Notes: generated by a model from the letters alone, not told the origin. Shown: positions 33,146-44,660, counted from the first letter of the stretch. The stretch is DNA of 64,000 nt from Stomoxys calcitrans (GCF_963082655.1 NC_081553.1:153184941-153248940); one strand, 5' to 3'. A program made the numbers and translations.

Positions 33146-33700
33146 AGAGGTTGAAATAATAGAAAGTGCATCGCCCGGGCCCGAGCCCCCCTCAAAATGA
33201 TTTTGTCTATAGAAGAAAAATAAATTAAATTTATTCTAAACGCAACATTTAAGTAAAATACATTAAAAGGACAAAATTTCATATTTTCAATATTCTACAG
33301 ACACAAAACTTTGATCAGACCAGCACCACCTCAAAATTATTTTTGTTAAGTACAAAATTTTATTGAAATTTTTTCTAAACAAATTTTGATGAAATTTTTT
33401 CTAAAGACAAAATTTTAGCGTAATATTTTCAAACACAAAACTTCTTCAAAATTTCTCTTAAAGACAACATTTTAATAATTCAGCGTAGCATTCTCTCCAA
33501 GCCGGGCCGGACTCTCCTCGAAATTTTACTTTAAAGATAAAATTTCGCTGCAATTTTTCCAAGAGACAAAATTTCAATAAACAAAATTCCTAAAGACTGC
33601 ATTTCAGTGAAAAATTTTCTAAAGACAAACTTTTCATAAAAATTTTCAATATAATTTTTTGTGTTTGCATTCTCTCCTCGAAATTTTATTTCGAAGAAGA
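33146..33700. repeat. Degenerate minisatellite-like repeat, about 30-bp units
   Basis: Repeated AAATTTTTTCTAAAGACAAA-type blocks, with GCCCGGGCCCGAGCCCCCC at the left edge and another GCCGGGCC near 33500. It is related to the fragment at 37543-37725. The 90-codon minus frame at 33531-33803 is a shadow of this repeat. Confidence 0.6.
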
Positions 33701-35335
33701 ACACCTCAAGGAGGTCACTGTCTCTAGCCTCTACATCGGAAGAAAAAGGTGTAAAAGTAGCTGCGTAGGCTGATGCGTGGCTATTGCGATTAGGAGAAAG
33801 CACAGCTAAGTGGGCTACCGAAAGTGGTCTAGACAGAAGAAGTTCTTTTCAGCAGGAGATACAAGTAAGCTTCAGTGGCAACTGTCTCCTTGGGAGGAGA
33901 GAATGTTCCATTTACTGAAAGAGCAAAATACCTAGATGTTCTGCAGGACAGAATATTTAACTTCAAATCTGACATTTTGGAGAGGGCGGGAAAGGCAACT
34001 CATGCTCAATGCACTTGCAAGAGAGCCATTGGCAAAATTTGCGATTTCAAAGTGCGTGTCATGCACTGGGTATATACCGCAGTTGTCAGACCTATAAAGC
34101 TATATGGTGTTGTGGTCTGGTGGACGGCGCTTCAAAAATTCATCTATTTCAATAGTCAACCGGATCCAAAGATGGCTTGTTGGTACATCACAGCCACACT
34201 GAGGGCGACATCACCTGATGCACTGAATTTAATGCTACATCTAATACCCCTTGACATTGTGGCTAGACAAATTGCTGCGGCCACTGCCTTGAGGTTAAGG
34301 AAGCTTTATCTTAAGCCATGCGGCGGCTACGGACAATGTGTTACCCTTGATACCATTTCCGATATTCCAGGCAGTGTGGATTACACCCTGCCTTAGCCGC
34401 TTTTTGATTAAAAGTATTGTACCACAATTATTCCCGATAGAACCGATTGGAACTACGATATCCGCTGTAATAGAAGTTACATAGACTCCACGGATGCCTT
34501 CCAACTAGAGGACCAGGTGGGTTTTGGGGTGTTGTCTTAAGATCTAGAACTGGTAATATGGAGAACGTTGCCCGACCAATGTAGTGTGAATAAATCGGAA
34601 ATTCTTGCATTAAGGAAGTGGTGGAATGGCTGATATATTGTATAATGTCATAACCACAATTTGCCTAAATATCTTTTCAGCCAGGCAGCCATTAAACCCC
34701 TGGAGAACGTATTTCTGAACACAAAAGCCGCCCTCGACTGTGCTGATCTCACAACGAGATGGCTGAATATTTCAAAATTCACCTTATCTGGGCGCCGGGC
34801 AACAAAGTTATCCCAGGGAATTAAAAGCGGTATGCCTCTAGCGACATGTAAGCTAAGTTTTTAGGATCAGCCCCGAAGGGCAACGATTGGTAGATGGTCA
34901 TAAAGAGTGGGCTGTGAGCAATCCAAAACTATGTGGCCTCATCTAGACTTGAAGAGGTCTATTGCTTTGCTTTCATTGGGTAGAACAGACGTCTCAGTCA
35001 TTGTGTCCGTCATGACAAGTAAACATCGGAAAACATGCTGACAGACTGAACGTTGCCAGTAACGACATCTAAGAAGAAGACAATATAGAACACATTCTTT
35101 GTGTGTGTCCCGCATTAGCAGTCAGAAGGAGCTCCACTTTAGGTTCTCAATTTGTTGAGAACCTGTCGGATTGCACGGATGCTAACACTCAGAAGTTGTT
35201 GGGATTTTTAGAGCGATTTGGATGATTCAATAGTAGGAACTATTTAGTAGGCATCTTCCTTCTTCTGTTCCTGTGGTATCACAATGGACGAAAACGTCTA
35301 GGTGAGTCTAATGGCAGACTGCCACTTAAACCTAA
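33700..35335 (+). mobile_element. LINE-B copy 2, 5'-truncated
   Basis: Starts within RT and runs to the 3' end. At 33875-34396 it reads SLGGENVPFTERAKYL (RT thumb), KRAIGK, WWTALQK and PGSVDYTLP. RNase H follows in broken frames to about 34860, then zinc-knuckle remnants. The 3' UTR with CTGTGGTATCACAATGGAC is at about 35269. The tail GACTGCCACTTAAACCTAAC ends at about 35328. Not functional. Confidence 0.75.
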
Positions 35336-35887
35336 CCCAACTAACAGCTATGACAATGTTCTTACTTCGTAACATGTTAGTTATTATTGAACTAATAATC
35401 CAAATTTCTTTAAATAGTTCATTCCGTAAGAAATTTCAAAAGAAATATCTTCTCTTAGCTAAAAATACCCAATCTTCGCTTATGCCTTGATATCTCTCTT
35501 CCTCCAGGCAGCACCAGCAACAACGAAATTTTTCAATTCTTCCAACCATCTTTTATGCCGCGAAATTCACCAATATGTGATGTCAGCTGTTAACCCGAGC
35601 TGATTTTAAAGCGCACTAATTTTTTAGAGGTTGGCTTTCCCGCATGCCATATTAGCCTAGTGTAAACAACTTGAGGAATCCCAAGCACCCTTTGACCATG
35701 ACATCTAATGTAATGACAATTTTTTCATTTGGATAGACCATATTGCGTAGTTCCTTTTTTTATTTTTTTTCACACCGTTTTCTAAATAATTGTCTTTCAC
35801 TGTCCAAATTCTATGCGCGTGGCCCATAAACTTTGTTAGAAAACTTTCTGTTGCAAATAAAAACACAACCGTCTTTAATGAAATCGC
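35336..35887. other. Unassigned intronic sequence
   Basis: Between a LINE-B copy and a short hairpin. No gene or repeat end recognised. Confidence 0.35.
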
Positions 35888-35933
35888 TTATTGGACTAAC
35901 ATTTAATAAACGATTTGAATGTTAGTCCAATAA
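35888..35933. repeat. Perfect 16-bp inverted repeat, 14-nt loop
   Basis: TTATTGGACTAACATT (35888-35903) is exactly complementary to AATGTTAGTCCAATAA (35918-35933). The loop contains AATAAACGATT, which recurs directly after the right arm. Confidence 0.85.
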
Positions 35934-35937
35934 ACGA

Positions 35938-36000
35938 TTAGCCCACCATAGGATGGGGTATAGTAATTTCGTCATTCCACTTGTAACACCATAAAGTATG
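35938..36000 (-). mobile_element. HINE-A fragment
   Basis: CCCACCATAGGATGGGGTATAG then GTCATTCCACTTGTAACACC, the non-hairpin end of HINE-A, cut after about 60 bp. Confidence 0.6.
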
Positions 36001-36449
36001 TCGGTGAATCCTGCGAAAAGCTAGCTAAATTTTTACGCAATTTTCGATTGAAATATATGATTATTTTTTTTTCATACGAACAAAATTTCTTCAATCTACT
36101 TAAAGTGAATCAAGGGACTTGAAAATAGATTCGAATGAAAACAAAATTTGTTCTTCTCCAATATATTGTACCCCTTAAAAAAATGGTCATAAAGTTGTGT
36201 GACGCACACTACAAAAAATGGAAGTGCCTTTCGAGGCATATTTTAGTAATTTCAAGCGAATTTTGTACCCAAAATGTGAGGCTGTGGCTTGTATGAAAAA
36301 AAGGATTGTATTTATAGCTGTTATCGTTTATTAAAAACATTTAAGAGAGGTTTTATGCATAAAGATTAATTTATGAATTAATATTCCATTATATATGAAT
36401 TGTATGTTTTTTTTTTATTTAATTATGGCGACATGAGAGCCGTCTTTGG
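36001..36449. other. Unassigned AT-rich intronic sequence
   Basis: Nothing recognised. Confidence 0.35.
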
Positions 36450-36660
36450 TATGGGTATTGCAAGGCATCAAAAAGCTTTGAATACAAAACTTGAGTCACA
36501 TAAAATAAAAATGGACCCACTTATGGTCTCAAAAAGAAAAATTAGAATATGTGCTATTATGGCAGCTATATTTAAATGTGGACTTATTAGGGTCGTTTTA
36601 AGCACAGGTATTCGTATACGATATGTAACTGGTTTACCAAATTCTGTCTAAATCAGACCA
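36450..36660 (+). mobile_element. HINE-B-like fragment, decayed
   Basis: TTATGGCAGCTATATTTAAATG at about 36557 resembles the HINE-B unit. The surrounding frame (36400-36651) has no known domain. Confidence 0.4.
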
Positions 36661-36906
36661 ATATTAAGACCTCTGGGGGCCACACATCATATGACAATTA
36701 AAGGCTAAAATGAAATCGAAACACAATTGCAGCCCCTCCTATCACGCCCCTGGCTTTGTCAATGATATTAAAAATTGTTTTTAAAGTTGCTGTTGCTGAA
36801 AACAAACGAGTGCATTGCACAAATTTCAAATTTTGTTTTCTTAAAGGGGACAAAGCGTATTGTCAAGCAATATATGATTTGCGAAAAACAATTTTTTCGC
36901 ACTCAA

Positions 36907-37542
36907 AAACTAAAACAAATAACAGCGTGTTAAGTTCGGCCGGACCGTATCTGGGGAACCCACCACAATCGATTCGTCATAAAATTTGTACAAATTAAAT
37001 TTAGTTAAAAGCGCATAATTTTATTCTACATACCAAACTTCTGTCAAAACAGCAAAAATTAAAGCTTCTAGGAACCGAACAAAGATAATCGAGAGACCGG
37101 TTTATATGAGAGCTCTACTAGGTTATAGACCGATTTGGACCGTAACTGTGACAGTTGTTAGAAGTCATATCGGAACACAACATGCAAAATTTCAGCCAAA
37201 TCGGACAAAAATTGCGGCTTGTAAGGGCTGAAAAAGTCAAATTGGGAGATCGGATTATATGGAAGAAAGCAGGTTATAGGCAGGCTTCCACAGTTGTTGG
37301 AAGTCATAACAGAGCACAACATGCAAAATTTCAGCCAAATCGGACAAAAACTGCGGCTTCGAGGGGCTCAAGAAATCAAATCGGGAGATCGGTGTACATG
37401 ACAGATCGGTGTATATAAACCGATTTGGGCCGTACTAAGCTCAGTTATTTGAAGTCATAAAAGAGCATTACATGAAAAATTTCAGCCAAATCGGGCAAAA
37501 AGTCAAATCGGGAGATCGGTTTATATGGGAGCCAGGGACGTA
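36907..37542 (+). mobile_element. HINE-A copy, truncated at a composite junction
   Basis: Begins AAACAAATAACAGCGTG and the hairpin TTCGGCCGGACC. Several units follow with GAGATCGGTTTATATG and CAAAATTTCAGCCAAATCGG. It stops at TATATGGGAG, where it joins CCAGGGACGTAGCC. Confidence 0.8.
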
Positions 37543-37725
37543 GCCAGACGGGGGGTTCCTCGTATTGATAATATTCTACAGAGACAACATTTTGACCAAA
37601 CCGAGACCACTTAAAATTTTTTCTAAAGCCAAATTTTCAGCGTAATATTTTTAATGACATCTCAATTTATCCTCAAGACAAAATTGTAATAATTCAATGG
37701 ACCATTCTCTTCAGCCCGGGCCGTC
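37543..37725. repeat. Repeat fragment with GGGACGTAGCC start
   Basis: Starts CAGGGACGTAGCCAG and ends in CAGCCCGGGCCG. The middle has TTTTTTCTAAAGCCAAATTT-type blocks like 33146-33700. Its junction with HINE-A is mirrored at 22828. Confidence 0.5.
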
Positions 37726-38392
37726 TTGCAGTGTAAGGAGGAGTCTAATGCCTTCTCCGAAGATGCCACAATCCGCTTGGTTTGGATACCGGGCCATAAC
37801 GGAGTAAGGGGGAATGAAAAGGCAGACGATTTGGAAGTGAAGGCCAGAGAACTGCTGTCGATAAACTTGGTTTATCGACGGCAGACGGCGACAAATGGGC
37901 ATGTAAAACTGTGGAACAGCGAAACAGTCGGTAGGACGGCGAAAATCCTATGGGGTAATCCGGATCGTGAGAGGACGAGGCTATTACTGAAAGGCGGTCA
38001 GTATAGCTTATGGTGTCATACCGGGACACATAGGACTACGAGCTCACTTATGCACAATAGGTGCGGCAAGTGATAGGATGTGTAGGGTATGTGGGGAAGA
38101 TAATGAGACGTTGGAGCATTTCCTATGTCATTGCCCGGCTTTCGCGGTTAACAGACATCGGTAATTAGGCGGGGACACGATACCAGACATGAACCGACTT
38201 AGGGGAGTGGTATGGAAAACAATTAAGGATTTTGTAAGTAGCACGGAATTCCTAACTTAAATTTTTACTTTTCTACATTACTTCTTAGCTTTTGGAGCGC
38301 ACAACAAGCCGATTACTGGCTTAAGTATGGAGTATGGCATGGAGCAGATTAATATCTGCATCCTTTTTTCAATGTAACCTAACCTAAAAAGC
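37726..38392 (+). mobile_element. LINE-A copy, 3' part
   Basis: Plus-strand fragment from the end of RNase H to the LINE 3' end. It reads WIPGHNGVRGNEKADDL (last RNase H Asp) at about 37780, then TAKILWGNPDRERTRLLLKG. After a frame change, a zinc motif CRVCGEDNETLEHFLCHCPAF lies near 38080-38140. The 3' UTR ends TGTAACCTAACCTA at about 38389. Confidence 0.75.
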
Positions 38393-38732
38393 CATTTCCC
38401 CCAAAAAATGACCTTACATCACGGGAAATCGTTTTTATCTAGTTTTAGTCTACCACTCTACTCCAATCAAAATCTCTTTAGGATACCTCTTTTTTAGCTC
38501 GAGCCATTCGTATGTAATGGGTTAATAATATTTTTATTAACGACCAAATCACTCAGATTAATTTGTATTTTAAAATAATTATTTCGTTTTTTCCTCGGAT
38601 TTTCATAATTCAAAATACAGTATTTATGGCAATTGATACTGAGCTCAGGGAGTTAGGATCGAAATCTATCAGTCAAAAGGAAGCAGTGTTGATTTTAATA
38701 GAAATTTATTAGTTCTGTAGGCTTTGACCGCA
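38393..38732. other. Unassigned intronic sequence
   Basis: AT-rich spacer between two LINE 3' ends facing each other. Nothing recognised. Confidence 0.35.
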
Positions 38733-38833
38733 GAGTTAGGTTAGGTTAAGTTTAAGTGGCAGTCTGCCATCAGACTCATTTAAACGTTTTCGTCCATTGC
38801 GATACCACAGGAACAGAAGAAGGAAGATGCCTT

Positions 38834-40069
38834 CTACTTCCTACCGTTGAACCATCCAGATCGCTTTAAAAAGCCCAGTAACTTGCGAATGTTCACATCC
38901 GCTAAATCAGACAGGTTCTCAAAGAAATGAGAACCTAAAGTGGAACTCCTTCTAACTGCTAGTGCGGGACACACACACAAAATGTGTTCTATAGTCTCTT
39001 CTTCCTCGATGTCCCTACAGCTTCTGCAAAAGTCGCTGCTGGCAACCTTCAGTCTCTCAGCATAATTTCCGATTAGACAGTGACCTGTCATGACGGACAC
39101 AATGATTAAGACGTCTGTTTTAGCCAATGAAAGCAAAGCAGTAGACCTCTTCAAGTCTAGATGAGGCCACGTAGTTTTGGAATGCTCACAGCCCACTCTT
39201 TGTGACCATCTATCATTCGTTGCCATTCGGGCCTGATCCTGAAAACTTAGCTTACATGTCGCTAGAGGCATACCCACATATACCAGTGTCCCTGGAGTGT
39301 ATAAGGTAGTTCCTAGTCTCGCAAGCTCATCTGCTTTGGAATTCCCTGGGATATCTCTGTGGCCCGGCACCCACGGCAGGTGAATTTTGAACTGTTCAGC
39401 CATCTCTTTGAGATATCTGCGACAGTCGAGGGCGGTTTTTGTGTTCAGAAATACGTTCTCCAAGGATTTAATCGCCACCTGCCTGTCTGAGAAGATATTC
39501 ATGGCAATAGTCGTAATGACATTATATCTTAGCCATTCAACCACTCCCTTAATTGCAAGGAGCTCCGCTTGACACACACTGCAGAGGTCGGGTAACCTCT
39601 TCGATATTACCAGTTCTAGATCTTTAGAGTACAGCCCAAAGCCCACCTGGTCGTTTAACTTAAAACCATCCGTATAGAAGTCTATGTAACTTCTGTTACG
39701 AGGGATATCGTAGTTCCAATCGGTTCTATCAGGAATAGTGATACAGTAATTTTTATCAAGTAGCGGCTCAGGTAGGGTGTAATCCACACTGCCTGGAACA
39801 TCGAATATTGTATCAAGTATAACACAGTGCCCGTGGCCGCCACATGACCAATGAGAAAGCTCCCTTAACATCACGGCAGTGTTCGCTGCAATTTGGGTAG
39901 CCACAATGTCCAGAAGCAAAAGAATTAGCATTAAATTCAGTGCATCAGATGGTGTCGTCCTCAGTGCGTCTGTGATGCACAAACAAGCCATCCATTGGAT
40001 CCGGTTAAGTATTGAGCAGTAGGTGGATTTTTGAAGCGCCGTCCACCAGACCACAACAGCATACAGCAT
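38834..40069 (-). CDS. LINE-B ORF2 C-terminal part: RNase H and zinc knuckle
   Basis: The longest open frame in the window, 411 residues. It begins in the RT thumb (VVVWWTALQKS). RNase H spans roughly residues 125-250 with all four acidic positions: FYTDGFK, CQAELLAIK, IFSDRQ and the Asp of GNSKADELAR. A zinc-binding motif CRSCRDIEEEETIEHILCVC lies near residues 345-365. RNase H degrades the RNA strand after reverse transcription. The ATG is internal to the ancestral ORF2, so this is a surviving fragment, not a complete protein. Confidence 0.75.
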   Translation of the reverse strand: MLYAVVVWWTALQKSTYCSILNRIQWMACLCITDALRTTPSDALNLMLILLLLDIVATQIAANTAVMLRELSHWSCGGHGHCVILDTIFDVPGSVDYTLPEPLLDKNYCITIPDRTDWNYDIPRNRSYIDFYTDGFKLNDQVGFGLYSKDLELVISKRLPDLCSVCQAELLAIKGVVEWLRYNVITTIAMNIFSDRQVAIKSLENVFLNTKTALDCRRYLKEMAEQFKIHLPWVPGHRDIPGNSKADELARLGTTLYTPGTLVYVGMPLATCKLSFQDQARMATNDRWSQRVGCEHSKTTWPHLDLKRSTALLSLAKTDVLIIVSVMTGHCLIGNYAERLKVASSDFCRSCRDIEEEETIEHILCVCPALAVRRSSTLGSHFFENLSDLADVNIRKLLGFLKRSGWFNGRK

Positions 40070-40089
40070 AATAGGTCTGACAACTGCAG

Positions 40090-41336
40090 TTTATAGCCAA
40101 TGTATGACACGCGGTCTAAATCCCCAACTTTTGCCAATTGCTCTTTTGCAGGTGTATAGGGCAATGTTGGATTTGAAGTTCAGTTTCCTGTCCAGCAAAA
40201 CACCCAGGGATTTTGCGCTTTCTGTATATGGAACATTCTCTCCAGCCAAGGTGATAGGTTCCACCGTAGGCAACTTGTATCTCCTGCTGATAGTATTGTA
40301 GTTCTGTCTTGCACGAATTTATATCCAGACCACTTTCGGTAGCCCACTTTGCTGTTGCACATAGAGTTTCCTGAAGTGTATCTCTTAGAGTGCTGGGAAA
40401 CTTTCCCCTAACCGCAATTGCCACGACGTCAGCATACGCGACTACTTTTACACCTTTTTCTTCCAGAGACAATTATATATTGTTAGTGGCTATATTCCAA
40501 AGTAGAGGAAACAGTACACATCCTTGAGGAGTTCCTCTGCTGACCCATCTTTTTAGATCCACAGATCCCAATCCTGCCGTAATGCATCTTTTAGTAAGTA
40601 AGTTTTTAATAAACTTTCTTAGGGTAGGGTTGATGCCTAGAAACTCCAACTCATTCATGATTGACGTCGGTTTTACATTATTGAAAGCACCTTCAATGTC
40701 AAGAAATGCTACCATTGTATATTCCTTGACAGCGAGAGAACCCTCTATGTAGCCGACTAGGTCGCGAAGGGCTGTTTCAGTGGATTTGTCTTTACTATTG
40801 GGTTGCCTAAAAAGTAATTCATTCTTTCTTCTGTCAATTATCAGCTGTTACTTTTAGCTTGATTTAGAAAAAAAGTGTAAAAAAGTATATTTGATTAAAG
40901 TTCATTCTAAGTTTTATTAAAAATGCATTTACTTTCTTTTAAAAAATCCGCAATTACTTTTTGGGCAACCCAATATATGCATGCTGCTGCCATCTCCAGG
41001 AATTTTTACCCTAAGATATGTTCCTATCAACCTATCAAGAGTCTTCAGCATAAAGGATGATAGACAAATAGGACGAAAATGTTTCGCCTTCGTGGTAGGG
41101 TTTTCCTGCATTTGGAATTAAAATGACCTTCGTGTCCCTCCATCCCACAGGTATATATCACATTCTGATACAAGCAGAGTATATCTCCCTAAGCCAGGGA
41201 ACCAGTCTATCAGACACAGCTTGTAATTCAACCGGTGGTCAACTGGGCCCGGCGACTTAAAGTAGTCGAAACTTCTTATCGCCCAAAAGATTTTCGGCTC
41301 AGACACAATTTCCCTAATGGACTCCGACGAATGCAT
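40090..41336 (-). pseudogene. LINE-B ORF2 reverse transcriptase, broken
   Basis: Continues upstream of the 411-residue frame. 40091-40472 holds KVVAYADVVAI, a mutated YADD box with the second Asp replaced by Val, then SGLDINSCKTE. 40473-40715 has VAFLDIEGAFNNV (motif A) and SRGTPQG. 40929-41111 has FRPICLSSFMLKTLDRL, and 41118-41336 has FKSPGP. Frameshifts separate the pieces, and the MITE sits between the last two RT blocks. The YADD change alone would abolish polymerase activity. Confidence 0.7.
40798..40973. mobile_element. mariner-derived MITE, 176 bp
   Basis: TTGGGTTGCCTAAAAAGTAA and TTACTTTTTGGGCAACCCAA ends are flanked by TA. The interior matches both subterminal regions of the mariner at 2620-3572 (CTTCTGTCAATTATCAGCTG; TTAAAGTTCATTCTAAG) with the whole transposase removed. 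It interrupts LINE-B copy 3 in RT. Confidence 0.9.
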
Positions 41337-41562
41337 ACCTGTGATAGTTTTCTGCTGTTCTTCCTTAGACCAACCAGCTCTGGGGGCCTACCATGGCGGT
41401 CGCTGTTTGCTCCTTTGCTTGGCACTAGGACATGCTGACACAAGCGAGTCATCTTCTACAGTTTCCACTTGCTTTTTTGGTCTAGAAGGGATAGACGTGC
41501 AGAATTTGTGCCGAAATTTATCCCAATCCGCAATTCTTCTTTAGATCCGAGGGACCACTTCT

Positions 41563-41812
41563 GCAATTTTTTCCCATGAACATTTCATTAAAGAACAGGA
41601 GCAAACTTCTCACATATCAATAAGTGCCGTCCGATTTAATATTAAGCTCAATGATAAGGGGCCTCCTTTGTATAACCGAGTCCGAACGGCATGCTGCAAT
41701 GGAGAGAAATTTTAGATGGCATAGTACCTCACAAATTTTGCCAGCATTAGGAGGGGAAAACCCAGGATTTGAACCCAGGCGTTCAACGTCATAGGCGGAC
41801 ATGCTACCCAAG
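41563..41812 (-). mobile_element. SINE family 1 copy, 5'-truncated
   Basis: Reverse orientation of the SINE at 51042-51353. The Pol III box B is present as GGATTTGAACCC (GGGTTCAAATCC when read on the SINE strand). The tRNA-like head stops before box A at GGGTAGCATGTCCGCC. It lies within LINE-B copy 3 between the endonuclease and the RT linker. Confidence 0.8.
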
Positions 41813-42640
41813 GCTGAAAATAATATAACGATAATCAGAGAAGCTGTGATCGTCCAACACATCCTAGTCGCAAATTCTTCCACTTATATCTTCCGATACA
41901 AAGGTAATATCTAGTACCTCCTGCCTGTTCCTGGTAATAAAGGTCGGTTTATGCCCTTTATTACAAATCGCCAGATTGCAACTTATATTATATTCAATAA
42001 GCAGCTCACCCCTTTCGTAGACATTGGAACTTCGCCATATCTAGTGATGTGCATTAGCATCACTTCCTGCACTGAGGTTCTTCTTCCCTATAGAACGGGC
42101 TGCAACCAGCGACTTGAAGTTTGAAGGTGGTATCTTTGAATCGTGTGTCATATATGCTTAGCGACGGAAGAAGAAAAACTTTTGGACTACTCTTTGCAAG
42201 AATACAGACTCTGTGTCTCCCAATCCCCGTACCCTTGAGTAGTTTAAATCCAGTAATTCATAGTCCACGAACCATTTCTCCACATACCCATGGTTCTTGG
42301 ATAAGAACCACGTCAAACCGCCCCGCCATCAGGAGGACCTTCAGTGCCACCGAAGCGTCCTTACAATGGTGGAGATTTATCTGTAGAAACCGGACCATCG
42401 TCAGGATTCAAAAGTTCCACCACTGTTGTGTTAGCCATATCTTCTGATTCCATCAGGAGTTCATCCTCACAAGGTTCGTTAGAACTTTTCATGATGAGCA
42501 CCCACACAGGGCTTGTCAGGTTCCGTTTCGATGCCACACCCTCCTGTCTCGATTGTGGCAGGGGGAGTTTTAGTCTACTGCAATCTGCCAGATTTAAGCG
42601 ATGTGGTCGATAGTTCCTCAGGCAAGTGTTCAGCAACCCT
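41813..42640 (-). pseudogene. LINE-B endonuclease and ORF1 C-terminus, broken
   Basis: Minus frames show HSFSDYRYI (end of endonuclease, near 41850), RNRQEVLDIT near 41930 and GSDANAHH-like residues near 42050. The ORF1 end lies at 42361-42636 (IMKSSNEPCEDELLMESED), which matches the LINE-B copy near 9920. Frameshifts separate the parts. The plus-strand frame at 42121-42447 is its shadow. Confidence 0.65.
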
Positions 42641-42650
42641 CCATATTTAA

Positions 42651-43496
42651 TCAGCAGTGATTTTCACCAAACAACAGACTTTTCTGCAGTATGCCTGCTA
42701 CTCTGAAATTGCAGTACTATTGCTGCAATAGCAGAATTACTGCTATAAAAGCAGCAAAATTAACTACTAGTATTCAGCAGACAGTTTTTGCTATTTTCAG
42801 CAAACTTTTTTCTATGAGTGTACATAAGAGGTGCAGCACGTTTTCAAGACATTTTTCGTACCAATCTGTGTTTTATCTGTGATTTTTGCCCTGATAAACT
42901 TCAAAGTTTATCATATAACTTGAAAACCTAAACGAGGACAACACCATAAATCCGAACCGCATTGGATTTACTTTTATAAACTGCTTGCACTCATGTCTTC
43001 CAAAGTATGGTACCACACTCTCTTCACATGAGAGATTCTGTTCTGGATGGAAATTTGCCATCATATTAGATTTTATTATGTCCGTAAGCGGTTAAAGTTT
43101 GCACATTTTGCCTGTTATGACAGCTGGCGCGCATAATTTCTTTCAAAATGCAAATTTCATATAATGCTTCCTAACGATGCCGGCGTATGGTATTATGGTG
43201 GTATTCAAGTGGAAACATGGTACAAAATTAAAGAACTATTTCTAAGCTTTCCGAAATGTATATACTCTGCATTGCTGGTCTTCACAAATCAAAATTATGT
43301 GAACTACGCACTCGCCATAGTGCCAAGTTTTGCTAGTTTAATTTGTATACCCAAATTTTCTACCTTACAATATGAGAACCAAACAAACGACCACTTGTTA
43401 GAAAGACACACTTCTCACGAGAAAACACACCCAACGTACTTTTGCGTTGCCATATGGCAACACCGGGGCGATCCGGGTTAATTTATCGCGGGAATA
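42651..43496. other. Unassigned intronic sequence
   Basis: The longest frame (43164-43481, 105 codons) has no recognisable domain and runs into a LINE-B fragment. No repeat ends seen. Confidence 0.35.
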
Positions 43497-43706
43497 ATCC
43501 TCCCACAAATTCCAACAACTTGCGAATCCTCACAGCTTTGGCAAAAGTCGATACAGGCAACTTTCAGTTTGTCAGCATATTTTCTGATCAGACAGTGACC
43601 TGTCATGACGGATACAATGACTGGGACTTCTGTTCTAGTCTGTGACAGCAAAGTAGTAGACCTCTTCAAGTCTAGATTAGGCCACATAATTTTGGAATGC
43701 ATAATT
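43497..43706 (-). mobile_element. LINE-B fragment (zinc-knuckle region)
   Basis: Minus-strand frame 43478-43720 reads IVSVMTGHCLIRKYADKLKV and DFCQSCED, the segment before and including the first half of the LINE-B zinc motif. It is truncated on both sides. Confidence 0.7.
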
Positions 43707-44151
43707 ATGCCCCACATCATTATGCCGGTTTGTGAGGAGCTTAATATTAATCAACTATCAAACTCAATATTAGTTCAACACTAACTAACAGTTATTAAAT
43801 TGTTCTTATTTAGGACCATAGTATTGTGAGATAAAGAAATAGAAATTGTAAACATTTAATCTATATTGAACTAAAAATCCAAAGATTTTTAAATAGTTCA
43901 TTCTTTAATAAATATCATAGAAGGACTCGTCGATTATAATATGGTTTCCTCAGTTTAGTAAAGTGCCTACTTATTCCAAAGAAATTTGTTTAAGTAACAT
44001 TACTAACACCACAAGAGTTATAAACGATTTCATCCTTACTCATGATAAGTTAGTTTTATTTGTACCAAGTTAATTTTTTAAGCCTTTAAGATCTTTTAAT
44101 TAAACGTGAGAAAAGATCATGATCTAACGTGTATTCTGTAAGTATATGTGT
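43707..44151. other. Unassigned AT-rich intronic sequence
   Basis: Nothing recognised. Confidence 0.35.
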
Positions 44152-44660
44152 GGTCGAAATTGCACACACACTTTTTATTGATATAGGTCGTTGGGGATTG
44201 CAAATGGATTTGGATATAGATGATCCTAAATTAAGTGGTACTTCGACTTGACTTATTGAGCCCCAGAAACCGCAATACTACCAATTCAATCTAGAACCTA
44301 ATGTAGAAAACCGATCTCCGGATTTAACTTCTTGCGCCCCTAGAAGCCGGAGGTCACCGTAGCGCAAAGGTAAGCATATCCGCCTATGAAACTGAACAAC
44401 AACATTGATATGAATCGGACAACATTCATTGATATGAGAAAATTTTGGAGGGTTGGATGGTTCATAAGCAAATTTGCCCGTAGAAACTGCAATTATTATT
44501 CGAATTGGTTGCACAGAGTGTTCTGTTACGACTTCCAACAACCGTGCCAAGTACGGTCCAAATTGGTTTAAAACCTGATAAAGCTCTCGTAAAACCAGAC
44601 CTTCCAATAAGATATCTTGAGTCCATAGAAGCTGCAGTTGTTATCCGATTTGGCTGAAAT
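44152..44660 (-). mobile_element. HINE-A copy interrupted by a SINE
   Basis: Minus-orientation units with GGTCGTTGGGGATTGCAAATGG and AAACCGATCTCCGG up to 44345, then a SINE remnant. HINE-A resumes with AAACTGCAATTATTATTCG and ends inside a unit. Both outer ends are missing. Confidence 0.65.
44346..44440 (+). mobile_element. SINE family 1 copy, internally deleted
   Basis: GGTCACCGTAGCGCAAAGG and GCATATCCGCCTATGA (head with box A) are joined to ATCGGACAACATTCATTGAT from the 3' part of the SINE. Box B is lost. Confidence 0.65.

Larger units (their letters stand above)
38733..42650 (-). mobile_element. LINE-B copy 3, most complete copy, with nested insertions
   Basis: Minus-strand element. From its 5' side it holds the ORF1 C-terminus (about 42640-42360), endonuclease (about 42400-41813), linker and RT (about 41560-40090), RNase H and zinc knuckle in one open frame (38834-40069), and a 3' UTR ending in TTAGGTTAGG as read on + at 38733. 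It is interrupted by a mariner-derived MITE (40798-40973) and a SINE (41563-41812). Confidence 0.8.

Noticed and set aside
42121..42447. 108-codon plus-strand frame
   Set aside because: Shadow of the LINE-B endonuclease and ORF1 region on the minus strand.
43164..43481. 105-codon frame as a host gene
   Set aside because: No recognisable domain, no splice context, and the 3' end runs into a LINE-B fragment.
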